Part shown: in pieces, positions 35,380 to 47,027 of the stretch | Layout: every line of letters starts with the position of its first letter | Numbering within the stretch: the first letter of the stretch is position 1 | Assembly (NCBI GenBank): GCA_030704615.1 | Contig: CM060731.1 | Span: 32,860,001 to 32,924,000 of the forward strand | DNA from: Takakia lepidozioides | Lineage: Eukaryota; Streptophyta; Takakiopsida; Takakiales; Takakiaceae | DNA: 64,000 nucleotides | Direction of reading: 5' to 3' | Notes under the pieces: generated by a model | Told to the model about the DNA's origin: nothing | Database searches by the model: none | The model's input: only the letters and a program-made list of their open reading frames with translations | Made by a program: the position numbers and the translations under genes

Positions 35380-36906
35380 TGTCATCCTGCTGGCTCGTGC
35401 ATGGATTGCGACTCAACCCATCTGCATTTCGATTGACCAAACCCGGTCGATGCACCACCTGAAAGTCATACTCTTGAAGGATGAGTGCCCACCGTGCAAG
35501 CTTCCCCGTAAGCTTGTCTGACTCCATCAACCACTTGAGTGGTTGGTGATCCGTGACAAGGGTGAAGAGATTGCCGTATAATAGCACCTGAAGTGTGCCA
35601 CGGCCCACACTGCAGCTAAGCATTCTCCCTCATATGAGCTATACTTAGACTCTGCAGCATTGTTCGAGCGGCTAGCATAAGCCACTACGAACTCTCTTCC
35701 CTCATCATCCACCTGTGTGAGCACCGCTCCAAGCCCCAGCATGCTCCAATCTGTATGCAGCTGAAAAGGACCCCCCTGATAGGTCGTCTCAAGATGGGCG
35801 CCGAGGTCAACCTCGCCTTGAGCTCTTGAAAAGCTTGTTCTTGCTCATCTTCCCACTGCCACTCCTGGTCCACCTTGGTCAGCTTGGTTAGAGCCTTTGC
35901 AATGGCACTAAATCCCTTAACAAACCGTCTGTAATAGTTTGCTAACCCCATGAAAGCTCGAACTCGGCTCACATCCGTGGGGCGTGGAACCTGTGCAATG
36001 GACTCTACCTTAGTCTGCTGTACCCCCAATCCTCCAGGATATATCATGTGACCCAGATACTCAATCTGGTTGTGGAAAAACTTGCACTTGCCCGGATGTA
36101 ACTTCAATCCGTGCGTCCTCAAGCGCTCAAATACCCCCTGAAGGTGTCTCTCATGCTCCTCCACCGTAGCACTAAAGATGATGATGTCATCTATGTAGCA
36201 CCGAGCAAACTCCACCCCTGCTAGAATCCTGTCCATGACTCTTTGAAACTCAGCGGGAGCGTTTTTAAGCCCAAATGGTAAGAACCGCCACTGGTATAGG
36301 CAATCCTTCCCGTGCTCATTGATCCCCCAGAATGCCGTCTTTTGCTTATCCGCCTCCTTGATCGGCAACTGGTGATATCCGGATCGTAAATCCAACGTGC
36401 TAAAGACCTTGGAATGCCCAATGGCATCAAAGATCTCCTCTGGTGTTGGCATGGCATACCTATCGGACTTGGTCTGACGATTTACAGGCCGGTAATCACC
36501 GCACATACGTCTCCGTCCAATTGCCATAGACATCCTTCTTAGCTGGCATCACTGTGGCTGAAGCATACTCTCCACCAGAGAGCTCCACCAAACCTGCCTC
36601 CCAGAGATCTTGAGTCCTCATCTGAATCAAAGACCTCTCCATGTCACTGTATCTATAGGGTCTCCGAAAGATTGGCGTGTCAGTGGCCAACTCAATACGG
36701 ATCTCTTGACCCTTCAGTGCTCCCAAGTCCTTCAAACTGAAGGCAAAGCAATTCCTAAAGCCCTCAGGAACCGCCGTATACGTCGTCTCTCTCTCCTCCG
36801 GTGACAATGGGTCCAATGTCAGGCTCCCAATTGTCCTCCGTAACTGCAACCTTAAGTCCAGTGGGCTTAGAGGTAGAGGACGCGTCCCGTGGTTGCTATG
36901 CTGCAA
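35380..36906 (-). pseudogene. element E reverse transcriptase and RNase H
   Basis: Frame 36906-36496 starts the RT (FSLKDLGALKGQEIRIELA, PYRYSDMERSLIQ, LVELSGGEYASATVM). Frame 36533-35685 continues MCGDYRPVNRQTKSDRYAM, FSTLDLRSGYHQLPI, WRFLPFGLKNAPAEFQR, the catalytic CYIDDIIIFS, GKCKFFHNQIEYLGHMI, AFMGLANYYRRFVKGFS. RNase H follows in 35742-35527 and 35623-35147 (YASRSNNAAESKYSSYEGE, LVTDHQPLKWLM, VHRPGLVNRNADGLSR). The RT active site is intact, unlike in C. Confidence 0.9.
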
Positions 36907-37189
36907 CCTCTTGAGCAGTACCCCCTTCCTGCTCAGTCAATGACAAGCCTCATCATCCTGCCCCATCATCTCATCATTGAGAACCTCCTCATCCCGAGAA
37001 GAATCCCCAACCTCATCCATCACAGCTGCCTTCGCTGCCAACTCCCTCTGAACCTCGAGCACCTCCCACATGTGCCATGGATGTCTACACCTCGTGGTCC
37101 TCACCGCTCGCCCCCACTCGCTGCCTGTACCGTCTCGGTAGGCAGAGAGACCGTCAAGGGAAGTGCACTCCGCACTCTACGTTGCTCAG

Positions 37190-38165
37190 CCATAGCCAAG
37201 CTGACAATCCAGGTCAAGCAATTGAGATCCATTGCTTGCCCCAACACCTGACGACGTGATGCCTCAGAAAAGAGAAGGCACCGCCGTGGTCCCAGTGGAA
37301 AACCCCCATAGCCCGCTCTCGCTCGTCGGCATTAGGCTCCACTAACTGCTGCAACTGAGCATCCCACAGGAGGCCAGGTCCACCATCCCGAAAAGCATGG
37401 GATCCTGGGAAGCTGAGCAGTGTAGGTAATGCTGCTCGTGTTGACCCACCCTGTTGACCACTGCCAAAGGCGAACGGTCATCGTGTCTCACACGTTGAGA
37501 CTGCCTTCCTGTGTCCAAAATGCCATCCACGGTGAGGTGTGCTGGCCGCTGCACCCCATCAAATGCACGCTTGAGCAGTGCGGGTGGCATCAAGTTAGTC
37601 CACCATAGTCGTGGACGATGAGCCCGTGACCCCACTGCAGCTGCATCCAGCAACACTGCTGACCCAAGCCACGACCGGACTTGATGCACACTGGCCATCA
37701 CCCTGGCCCGAGAATCACCCATCAGTGGTACATTCTCCAAGATGTATGCTGGAGATACAGCTTGATGAAGCTGCAAGCAGCGCGCAAAATCCGCACCATC
37801 TCCCAAAACAGACCCGTCCTCGAGTCTCGCAATCCATTGCCATGCCCGGCTGATGAATGCCCTTGGCAGGGCCAACCTGCCACTATCAGATCAATGGAGC
37901 CAACCTGCTCCAAATCTTGCGCCCCAACAAGGAAATGTCTGCTGGCAAGGCTGTTGGTATCCACGAACTGCAGACACAGGCAACAAGTCAGGGTACTGCT
38001 GTACCAACTGAGCCACATGGCGCAGTGAGACGCGTCGTGCAGTCTCATCCCTCTCCACATACAGTCGCCTTACCCGCACACCTGCTGTAGCACAGCAGCC
38101 AATCCGGTGCTGATCCGCCAAACAAGTCCAGAAGGCAAATGCCTTCATCCGGCCGCTGCCACACA
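37190..38165 (-). pseudogene. element E cytosine-5 DNA methyltransferase
   Basis: Motif I is at about 38150-38120 (ICLLDLFGG, then a frameshift). ERDETARRVSLRHVAQLVQ follows at about 38040. Motif IV (GSIDLIVAGWPCQGH, SAGHGNGLRDSRTGLFWEM) is in frame 38060-37722. The 177-codon frame 37875-37342 has motif VI (PAYILENVPLMGDSR), motif VIII (GSRAHRPRLWWTN) and the variable target-recognition part. Motifs IX-X (LGQAMDLNCLTWI) are near 37235. All catalytic motifs of a C5 methyltransferase exist, in canonical order, spread over about three frames. Function in the element is inferred: self-methylation, or marking target DNA. Confidence 0.9.
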
Positions 38166-39506
38166 AGAGGTGTGGTGTCCAATGGCGACAACTGAGGTGG
38201 CCCTGGTGCAATCACCGCACTCTCCTCCTCTCCTGACGGTACAAAAGCTTCTACCCAAGCTTGTTGCACCCGTCCATCAGCAGCTTGCTGCAAATCCTTG
38301 CTCGTACCCCACAACGGAGTGTGAGCAACCATGGCAGGCAACTCCGCCGTACCATGCATGTCATCCTGCTCTGCTGGAGGTGGCACATCCTCTGCATGGG
38401 CATTGCCTTCCAGCAACTCTCCAGGCCAACTAACTGCAGCTGTAAGGCGGCTAGTGTTGGCATCTTGCCCCGCTGGGCAGCTGCAATACCCCCATGAATG
38501 TCACAGGGAGCTGTGCACGGCGACCATCCCCTGACTGCCATCCAGGCCTGTAGGATGCTGACTCCTCCCAGAAATCCAGGGTGAAGCCCATGGGGTATAA
38601 CACTGCCCCACCAACGAGGACATCGTAAGAGACCGCGTCTGTCACAATGGCCTTGGCTCGCATCACTGAGCCATCTACAGGATGATCCGGCTGCAGTCTA
38701 ATAGCCAACTGATGCCGTGTCATGCCGCGAGCCTGCTCTGATCCTCCCAGAGATGTCTGTATCTGGAAAGGACAAGGCTCCATATCCGCCTCCATGAGGC
38801 CCAAACCTGCAATAGCAGCTCTGCCCAACATCAGTGGCTGAGCTCCTGAGTCCAACAAGACCCGCAGTGGCCGGTACTTCTTGCCTGCCGGTCCACTCAA
38901 AGTGAAAATGCCTCCCTGGTTGTCTAACAAGACAACTCCAGGTGTCACCATGGCGCGCTCAATGGCTGGCCTAGCTGGCAGCTCCGTCAATCTGGCAGCT
39001 GCAGCTTGCCAGGGCGCTGCCGTGGCAGTCTTGACCCTCAAATCCGAGGATCCCTCTGCCACTACACCTTCCACTAACTCCGCAGAAGATGAAGTGACCT
39101 CTCCACTCTCGCAGAGTGTTGCTGCTAGTCTGAACACTGCAGCTGGTCTCACTCCCGGCGTCGCAATCATGGTCGCCGAGAACAGTGGGGCTTGACACAC
39201 AGAGGTGGCTGCTCCCAATAACACACCGGCTGCACTAGCCTTGGTAGTAGCAGTGCTGCACGGTAGCTCTCCCAATGGCATAGTAACCTCCGCCTCGGTA
39301 ACAGTCGGGCGAGAACTAGGTGCCATGGATGGCGTTGACACTGTCTCCGCCAAGGTGAATGACTGAGGCAGCCTTGCCTGACGGCTTGCCTCCCCACGTT
39401 GTGGATCCAACTCCACCTCTGCACCTCGTGGCTCAGGAACTCGTGTGCTCCTCGAGTCACGGCTGCAGCAGACTCCACCTGCTCTAATGGTAGTGCTGCT
39501 CCGCAC
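38166..39506 (-). pseudogene. element E protease and linkers
   Basis: A 351-codon open frame (39506-38451) contains VLLDSGAQPLMLGRAAIAG (retropepsin DSG at about 38855) and IVTDAVSYDVLVGGAVLYP, the second strand region. Its N-terminal half is Ser/Thr/Ala-rich. The linker 38416-38166 (GNAHAEDVPPPAEQDD) leads to the methyltransferase in another frame. Confidence 0.8.
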
Positions 39507-39612
39507 ATGAATCCCATTCCGCCCATATCTCCTCCCTCAGGAGCAGGAGGTGGGCCATCCCGCCTGGGAGCCGGTACCGCCTGAGCTATAGCCATGGCAG
39601 CGAGCCTCTGCT

Positions 39613-41081
39613 CTAGCTGCTGAAGCCGATTGGCCATGCCTTGGTCAACACCCTGACCTCCGCGTCCTTGGCCATGTGGAGGTTGCCCTTGGCCTGCACC
39701 TCGTGCCCGACCACCTCGTCCTCTTTGGGCTGGTCCACCTCGCCCCCGGCCACCATTGTTCCCTTGGAACTGGCCTGGGCGCAACTCAGGATGCAAGTCA
39801 TAACACTGGGCATCTCCATGCCCATACTTGCCACAATGCCCAACTGCAACTGTGCAGGCTGTGCTTGTGCCGGCCTTCTGCCACTCTCTGGGCAATCTCT
39901 CTTGACATGGGGTCCTCCACATGTCCAACATATCACCCCTGGTTGCTGTTGGCCTGCAAAAGATGCCACGGGCCTCTGCACCTGAGGTCCCCTGTAAGCT
40001 CCATGGAACTTGGGCTGGGCAACCTTGCCCCCTGACCACGCTGTTGGGCAGTCCCTTGTGCTGTGGGCTGACAGCTGTGCCCCGTACAGGCATGTCCTTA
40101 CCAAATCCAATTGTAACAACTCGCTCGCTCCTCCACCATGTTGAGCTCAATCCGCTCAGCCAGCAGAAACACATCTGCTAATGTGGGTTGGGCTGCTTGT
40201 AACAGGGTTGCATCTCGCACCCTTCTCTTGAGCTCCTTGTCCAGAATTCCATACCAAAACTGGATTGCCTGAGCTTCAGTAACCCCTTGGGTCACACTTA
40301 TCAAGCGCCTCATACGAGTGTACGCCTCTCGCAGGCTCTCACTGGGTTTGCGCTGGAAGTCTTGCAAACTTCGCAGCTTCTCTGTCCGTACACCTTGGTA
40401 GTTCCTCCGCAACTCCTGGAAGAACTCCACCACCGGGTTGAATCTTGGCAAATGTGTTGTAGTCGTGGCAGGAGAAGCACCTTTTGAACTGGTACCACCT
40501 TCAGAAGTACCAGCACTACTTGCTCCACTACTAGTGCTGGCAGTGGGAGCTATTGGTACTGATGCTACTGGTCGCGTCGTGCCTCGAGTAATGGAGACGT
40601 AGTCAGGTGACCAATACATCCTCCACTCCACTCCTCAATCTGCTTCATGTCCTCGCCTGAACTCGTGGTAATCGTCCATAGGCGGGCCTTCCAAATGCTG
40701 GAACAGTCCCTTCCACGCCATGAATGGGGTGAATAGCTGTGGATTGCGCATCTGCTGCAAATCACACCAGCTGTCGAACTCCTGGATAAAGTCATCCAAC
40801 TCGATTGTGCCCACAGCTCCAGAGTACCTACGAGGCCCCCTTGGTAGCTCATACATCTCCTCCATGTCGTCCCACAACAATGGCGAATGAAAGTGCACAC
40901 CTGTTGATGAAGCCTCCGAGTCTGTGTCTGACGCTACAGTAGTTGAGGGTGGCGGTGAAGGTGGTCTGAACCGAATACCTCGTCTTGTGAACCCACTCTC
41001 ACTGTCACTGCTTGTAGCCGTACTCCCCTCAAAACCCTTGGGTAACTCCGTAATGACACTCACAATGTGCACCTCCTCCAC
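39613..41081 (-). pseudogene. element E gag with two zinc knuckles
   Basis: Frame 41081-40635 begins MEEVHIVSVITELPKGFEG and has GTIELDDFIQEFDSWCDLQ and FMAWKGLFQHLEGPP. Frame 40631-40098 carries NPVVEFFQELRRNYQGVRT and QFWYGILDKELKRRVRDA. Frames 40174-39167 and 40119-39613 hold the knuckle CWTCGGPHVKRDC and, in part, the second (GKYGHGDAQC). The ATG at 41081 is the best start for the family. A CDS-length protein would be about 480 residues without the frame breaks. Confidence 0.85.
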
Positions 41082-41596
41082 GTGACACTATAAGGCTCTA
41101 GTACTAATCTAATAGTGACACGGTGGGCACCTGTTGCAGTCTAAGGGTCATATCCCAATGGCTCAGGGCACCTGCACCTGCATCCACCGCAAGAACTCCT
41201 ATGGTTGGCTGGTCATCAACCCAGCCTCACCATAGAAGAAACACTGGTGGTCTTGCTGGTCATCACTCCAGCCTCACCACCGACAGCATACTCTAGGATT
41301 GACCGGTGATCAAATCCGGCCTAATCCCTATGAAAGCAAGCGCCCACACAAAACCAACATGGCGCACAGTCAAGCATGCAGGTGTTGGGGGGGATCCAAA
41401 CACAAGAAATCAAAATCAACACCCCCACACCAAAATCCAGCTGCAATGTTGATCCTGCAGAATATCCCAGCCCAAAACCCCGACTGACTGGCCTCCACCA
41501 AGAGAGGCTTTGGCAACTACAAGTACAAGGTAATGAAAATAGTACAGAGATGGAGGGGAAGAATAGAAGCCCGCCCAAGCAAGATCTAATCCTGAT
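41082..41596 (-). other. element E leader, gag-proximal part
   Basis: Contains two copies of a roughly 60-base unit with GGTGAGGCTGG and GATGACCAGC (about 41205-41320). No domain recognised. Confidence 0.4.
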
Positions 41597-42319
41597 CTAT
41601 GCTATCAACTTCCAGACTTCTCTCAAAGTGCCTCGCTCTGCTTGATGGTAAGGTGTAGGAGGTATAACAATGTCCAGAAACCTGCCACTAACCTTGTCCC
41701 AAACTACAGTAGCTCGCTCTAACCAACCCTCCTCCTCTTTCTGCCAGGTAGAGACAAAGCAGTACTCCCCTATCTCCCGCTCACTGAACACTAAAGAAAA
41801 CAAAGGTAGGGTCTGATAGTCTCTCAACTCGAAAGCTTTGAGACGGTTGCGGGTGTCCTTCATTGCGATGACTGCATCGCCTTCAAACAGAACAAACTTG
41901 TCCTCGCTAATGAACCCCCGTTCGTGGTTGCCTTGTGCAGAGCGTGTCCGTCTGCAACACTGTCTAATTGCACAAACTTGTGTAGCTCCTGCTCCTCTGC
42001 TCCAGTACACCACGGCCTTGTGACTGAACACCTTGGTCCCCGGGGCTGTCTTTGGCTGTGTTCCAAGCCTAGCTTTCACCCACTTTGGTATTTCACCTAC
42101 AGCTGCAGAACTGCTGGCTCCAACAGAGTTCTGACTGTCCAAGGCGATATTGAGGCCCTCAATGCCAACTACAGCAGTCTGTTGTCTACTGCTAATGCCT
42201 GACTCCCAGTATGCAATCAACTCGTCCAACTGTTCTCCACTCAAATCAGTCTGAGTTCCTTGGGAAACATAAATCGTCCCCTTGTGTGCACAGACTAAGA
42301 GAAGAGACCTGCCCTTCAA
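41597..42319 (-). CDS. unknown ORF in the leader of element E
   Basis: 240 codons, open, in the sense direction of E, starting with MKGRSLLLVCAHKGTIYVS and ending LREVWKLIA. I recognise no domain. The middle (KFVLFEGDAVIAMKDTRN, LPLFSLVFSEREIGEYC) looks like globular protein rather than repeat. C has no counterpart in its leader. It may be a captured host fragment or an extra gene of the element. Confidence 0.4.
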   Translation of the reverse strand: MKGRSLLLVCAHKGTIYVSQGTQTDLSGEQLDELIAYWESGISSRQQTAVVGIEGLNIALDSQNSVGASSSAAVGEIPKWVKARLGTQPKTAPGTKVFSHKAVVYWSRGAGATQVCAIRQCCRRTRSAQGNHERGFISEDKFVLFEGDAVIAMKDTRNRLKAFELRDYQTLPLFSLVFSEREIGEYCFVSTWQKEEEGWLERATVVWDKVSGRFLDIVIPPTPYHQAERGTLREVWKLIA

Positions 42320-42596
42320 TTACGTCCTCATTTCCCCCAGCCATGCAAGGAGTACATCCACCAATTTGTCTCTCATATAGACCAGCACAGGTTCTAGAGA
42401 CAGGATTGTGGATCTTTCATGGCACACTCACACTCTAAAAATTCCATAGATTTTTAGTAGAGTCCCAAAAACAGAAACCAGGTCTAGATAGGTAGATTTC
42501 CCCTTTCTGCAGCTATCCCCTCAAAAACTGAGTCAAACGGAGCTCATTTGACAAAGATATGACCAACCAGGCTCTTAAACATTTAAATTAGATCAA

Positions 42597-42635
<39 letters not shown>

Positions 42636-42639
42636 CCAA
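42320..42639. other. element E leader with a long T run
   Basis: 31 consecutive T at 42602-42632, which is a poly(A) tail on the minus (element sense) strand. It suggests that a retrocopied transcript ended here. No coding region recognised. Confidence 0.6.
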
Positions 42640-42939
42640 AACGCTTTTGCCATTACAACCTGTTCCCAGGTTATCTACGAGTTCCCGAGGTCGTTCATGT
42701 AGTTCTCACAGGTTCCCTTACCAATGTCCACAGAGCTTGAGCTGCCAAAAAAAAAAACGGGATCTTTGCACCACGGCCAAGGAAGGGGCCGCAGCAAGCC
42801 GCGTGCATGCCATTGCTGTCGCCATCTCTTTCCCGCTTCCTCACCTAGCCCAAGCTTGCAAACTCTGAGTGGGCTCTATTGCGAGTTTCTCCTCGCCGAG
42901 CAGATGCCAGCACAGCGACGACAGATCGAACGGACGGCC
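42640..42939. other. element E leader, unassigned
   Basis: Contains an 11-A run at about 42749. No domain recognised, although the minus strand 42745-42675 is open (CENYMNDLGNS then stop) and could be the end of another captured gene. Confidence 0.3.
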
Positions 42940-43245
<306 letters not shown>

Positions 43246-43429
43246 GGTGTCCGCCAGACTTATGCTTCCTGGCCCCCAGCCGAATAGAGAGAACGCTGCC
43301 CCAACAATTGTAGATTCCGCTTCGCTTATTTGAAGACGATGCTTGGCAAAATCTTATCTCAGTAAGTGATATTAAGAAACTTGGCCATGGCTTCCACGGC
43401 ACCTGGTGGCCACTGCAGCTCTACACCAA
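43246..43429. other. junction between captured fragments
   Basis: No domain recognised on either strand. Confidence 0.3.
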
Positions 43430-44397
43430 TCCACCTGATATTGATGTACTGCGGTTCCCGAGCAGTGGTCTCAGAGAACCGTTCCCTGCCCGGCTGCGGT
43501 CACCTTCTCCACAGCACTGCCGCTAGAGCTGCATGAGCCTCAGTGTAATTTGGATACTTCCGGACAAGGCCTTGTATCAGTTTCTTGGCCTCCCCCAATC
43601 TGTCGAGCTGAAAGAGAACCAGAGCTTACTTGAGTCGGTATCTGAAATCCTGGGCCGCCTCCTCAAACTTCAGAAGGGAGACCCTCACACTCCCCCGGTT
43701 GGACCAGACACTGGCATTTGCGGAATCCTCATCTATCAAAGCTGAAAACAATTCTTCAGCAGTTTCCAGGTTTCCAGCAACCGCCGCCCTGAGAGCACCC
43801 TGCAGCTTGGGATTTTCAACGTCTTTGAGCTTTACTCTCGTTGAAACTGCTGCTTTTGCAGGAAGATCAACATTGCCCAACCTTAGTGCTCCAAGTGCCA
43901 CAGAAGGCTGAATAACAGCTGGCGTCAGGCAGTTACTGACGAGTGCCCTGCGATACCGGCATTACCATCTCTTCCTTCTCTGCCTAGCCGCTCCTCAGCT
44001 ACAGACCTCAGGCTTCGTTGAAACTTGAGCTGGGTAATACCCTGATTCTTGGGCTCTCCATAAGCGGTACCCTTGCTCACAGGCCTCTTCAATCCAAAAA
44101 AACGGGCTGGCTTGGAGTCACCCACGGCAAGCCCTTCATTTCCACTCCACGGCAGCCCAGAGACGATGACAGGATCGCTGCAGAAGAATCTAGGCACGAA
44201 AAAGAGCTAACCTCTAACCCGTCGTTACTTGATGAATCAATCAGGCAGCATTCATCTCCAGTAGCCTGAGCAAGATCTCTACTAAACGCGTGACTCCAGC
44301 AAGATCCGCTAGCAGTAACTGCAAGTGAAGTATCCACCGCAAGCTTAATAGCTTTCTGCCGCTCCGGAATGGTTAAACACTCAGTTGAATCATTCAC
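43430..44397 (-). pseudogene. fragment of a plastid-type TPR protein
   Basis: Minus strand, sense to E. Frame 44397-44089 is Ser-rich. Frame 43901-43626 reads VKLKDVENPKLQGALRAAVAG, then NLETAEELFSALIDEDSANA, SVWSNRGSVRVSLLKFEEAAQDF, two tetratricopeptide-like helices pairs. With a stop in between, LDRLGEAKKLIQGLVRKYPN and YTEAHAALAAVLW follow to about 43480. Similar proteins in plants are plastid TPR proteins; identity is by pattern only. Broken frames show a decayed captured piece. Confidence 0.7.
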
Positions 44398-44492
44398 AGA
44401 CCTGTGTCACACCAAGGTATATTATAATAGTGCTAAAACAAACATTATATCTAGCTTAGCACTAGAAAACTAGATGGCTGATCTCTCTCGAG

Positions 44493-44856
44493 TGATAATG
44501 AAGCTTGAAAGGACATACACTCCCAACACAAGAAATATATATAAAATCCATCGCTATCACTCATTGATTGAAACTGAAGTCGAGCCAGGGGCACCCCAAG
44601 CTATGGGGACTCCACCCCACACAACCCTGTATCCCTACATAAGCACACTAAAACCTAAACACATGCAGGAGCTCGGTCGCGCAGGCTCAACTCGAGAGAG
44701 ATGAGCCGCGCGACTGCCGCTCTCGTGAAGATAAGACGGACCAGGTGTCAAACTAAACTTGACACCTGATTTAACACTTGACCTAAATCCAAGTGTTAAA
44801 TACAAACAACTAGTTTTATGCTAGCTGTTTTCACACTGTGCTTATTTAACTTGACA
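44493..44856 (-). repeat. element E terminal repeat V1 (5' end)
   Basis: Begins TGTCAAGTTAAATAAG at 44856 next to the CATT duplication, contains TTTATATATATTTC (TATA-like, about 44550) and ends TTATCA, followed by CTCGAGAGAGATC as in C. No U copy lies outside it, which fixes the unusual V at the 5' end. Confidence 0.88.
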
Positions 44857-45540
44857 CATTCATCAGCCGGGCATGGCAATGGATTGCGAGACTCGAGGTC
44901 GGGTCTGTTTTGGGAGATGGTGCGGGTTTTGCGCCACTTGCAGCTTCATCAAGCTGTATCTCCAGCATACATCTTGGAGAATGTGCCACTGATGGGCGAT
45001 TCTCGGGCCAGGGTGATGGCCAGTGTGCATCAAGTCCGGTCGTGGCTTGGGTCAGCAGTGTTGCTGGATGCAGCTACAGTGGGGTCACGGGCTCATCGTC
45101 CACGGCTATGGTGGACTAACATGATGCCACCCGCACTGCTCAAGCGTGCATTTGATGGGGTGCAGCGGCCAGCACATCTCACAGTGGATAACATTCTGGA
45201 CACAGGGAGGCAGTCTCAACGTGTGAGACACGATGACCGTTCGCCTTTGGCAGTGGTCAACAAGGTGGGTCAACCACGAGCAGCATTACCTACACTGCTC
45301 AGCTTCCCAGGATCGCATGCTTTCCGGATAGTGGACCTGGCCTCCTATGGGATGCTCAGTTGCAGCAGTTAGTGGAGCCTAATGCTGACGAGCGTGAGCG
45401 GGCAATGGGTTTTACCACTGGTACCACGGCGGTGTCGTCTCTTTCTGAGGCATCACGTCGTCAAGTGTTGGGGCAAGCAATGGATCTCAATTGCTTGACC
45501 TGGATTATCAGCTTGGCTCTAGCTGAGCAACGCAGAGTGC
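44857..45540 (+). pseudogene. element C cytosine-5 DNA methyltransferase, C-terminal half
   Basis: Picks up right after the E insertion: SSAGHGNGLRDSRSGLFWEM (end of motif IV region), then PAYILENVPLMGDSR (motif VI, about 44960-45003), ARVMASVHQVRSWLGS, GSRAHRPRLWWTN (motif VIII, about 45080-45118), the variable target-recognition part, and in the next frame ERERAMGFTTGTTA and RRQVLGQAMDLNCLTWI (motifs IX-X, about 45385-45510). A 184-codon frame covers 44818-45372. Together with 32697-33002 it gives all ten-motif landmarks of a C5 methyltransferase of about 290 residues. Confidence 0.9.
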
Positions 45541-47027
45541 GGAATACACTTCCCTCAATGGTCTCTCTGCCTACCGAGACGGTACAGGCAGTGAGTGGGG
45601 GCGAGCATATGAGGACCACGGGGTGCATGCATCCATGGCACACGTGGGAGGTGCTCGAGGTTCAGAGGGAGTTGGCAGCCAAGGCGGCTGTGATGGATGA
45701 GGTTGGGGATTCTTCTCGAGTTGAGGAGGTCCTCAAGGATGAGATGATGGGGCAGGATGATGCCTTGTCATTGACTGAGCAGGTAGGGAGTACTGCTCAA
45801 GAGGTTGCAGCATAGCAACCACGGGACGCGTCCTCTACCTCTAAGCCCACTGGACTTAAGGTTGTAGTTACGGAGGACAATTGGGAGCCTGACATTGGAC
45901 CCATTGTCACCGGAGGAGAGAGACGACGTATACGGTGGTTCTTGAGGGCTTACAGAAATTGCTTTGCCTTCAGTTTGAAGGACTTGGGAGCACTGAAGGG
46001 TCAAGAGATCCGTATTGAGTTGGCCACTGACACGCCAATCTTTCGGAGACCCTATAGATACAGTGACATGGAGAGGTCTTTGATTCAGATGAGGACTCAA
46101 GATCTCTGGGAGGCAGGTTTGGTGGAGCTCTCTGGTGGAGAGTATGCTTCAGCCACAGTGATGCCAGCCAAGAAGGATGTCTATGGCAATTGGACGGAGA
46201 GACGTATGTGCGGTGATTACCGGCCTGTAAATCGTCAGACCAAGTCCGATAAGTATGCCATGCCAACACCAGAGGAGATCTTTGATGCCATCGGGCATGC
46301 TAAGGCCTTTAGCACTTTGGATTTACGATCCGGATATCACCAGTTGCCAATCAAGGAGGCGGACAAGTAGAAGACGGCATTCTGGGGGATCAATGAGCAC
46401 GGCAAGGATTGCCTATATCAGTGGCGGTTCTTACCATTTGGGCTTAAGAATGCTCCTGCAGAGTTTCAGAGAGTCATGGATAGGATTCTAGCAGGGGTGG
46501 ACTTTGCTTGGTGCTACATAGATGAGCATCATCATCTTTAGTGTTACGATGGAGGAGCATGAGAGACACCTTCAGGTGGTATTGGAGCGCTTGAGAGCGC
46601 ACGGATTGAAGTTGCATCCGGGGAAGTGCAAGTTTTTCCACAACCAGATTGAGTATCTGGGTCACATGATATATCCTGGAGGATTGGGGGTACAGCAGAC
46701 TAAGGTAGAGGCCATTGCACAAATTCCACGCCCCACGGATGTGAGCCGAGTTCGAGCTTTCATGGGGTTGGCAAACTATTATAGACGGTTTGTCAAGGGA
46801 TTTAGTACCATTGCAAAGGCTCTAACCAAGCTGACCAAGGTGGACCAGGAGTGGCAGTGGGAAGATGAGCAGGAACGAGCTTTTCAAGAGCTCAAGGCGA
46901 GGTTGACCTCGGCGCCTATCTTGAGACGACCTATCAGGGGGCGTCCCTTTCAGCTGCATACGGATTGGAGCATGCTGGGGCTTGGAGCGGTGCTCACACA
47001 GGTGGATGATGAGGGAAAGAGTTCGTA
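45541..47027 (+). pseudogene. element C linker and reverse transcriptase
   Basis: After an acidic linker (45541-45815, ending in a stop), the RT starts in frame 45942-46370: FSLKDLGALKGQEIRIELA, MCGDYRPVNRQTKSDKYAM, FSTLDLRSGYHQLPI, then TAG at 46367. It continues with FLPFGLKNAPAEFQRVMD. At the catalytic site an extra base turns YIDD into YIDE plus His codons (about 46519-46535). Frame 46522-47028 follows with KFFHNQIEYLGHMI, FMGLANYYRRFVKG and LHTDWSMLGLGAVLTQ (start of RNase H). Confidence 0.88.
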
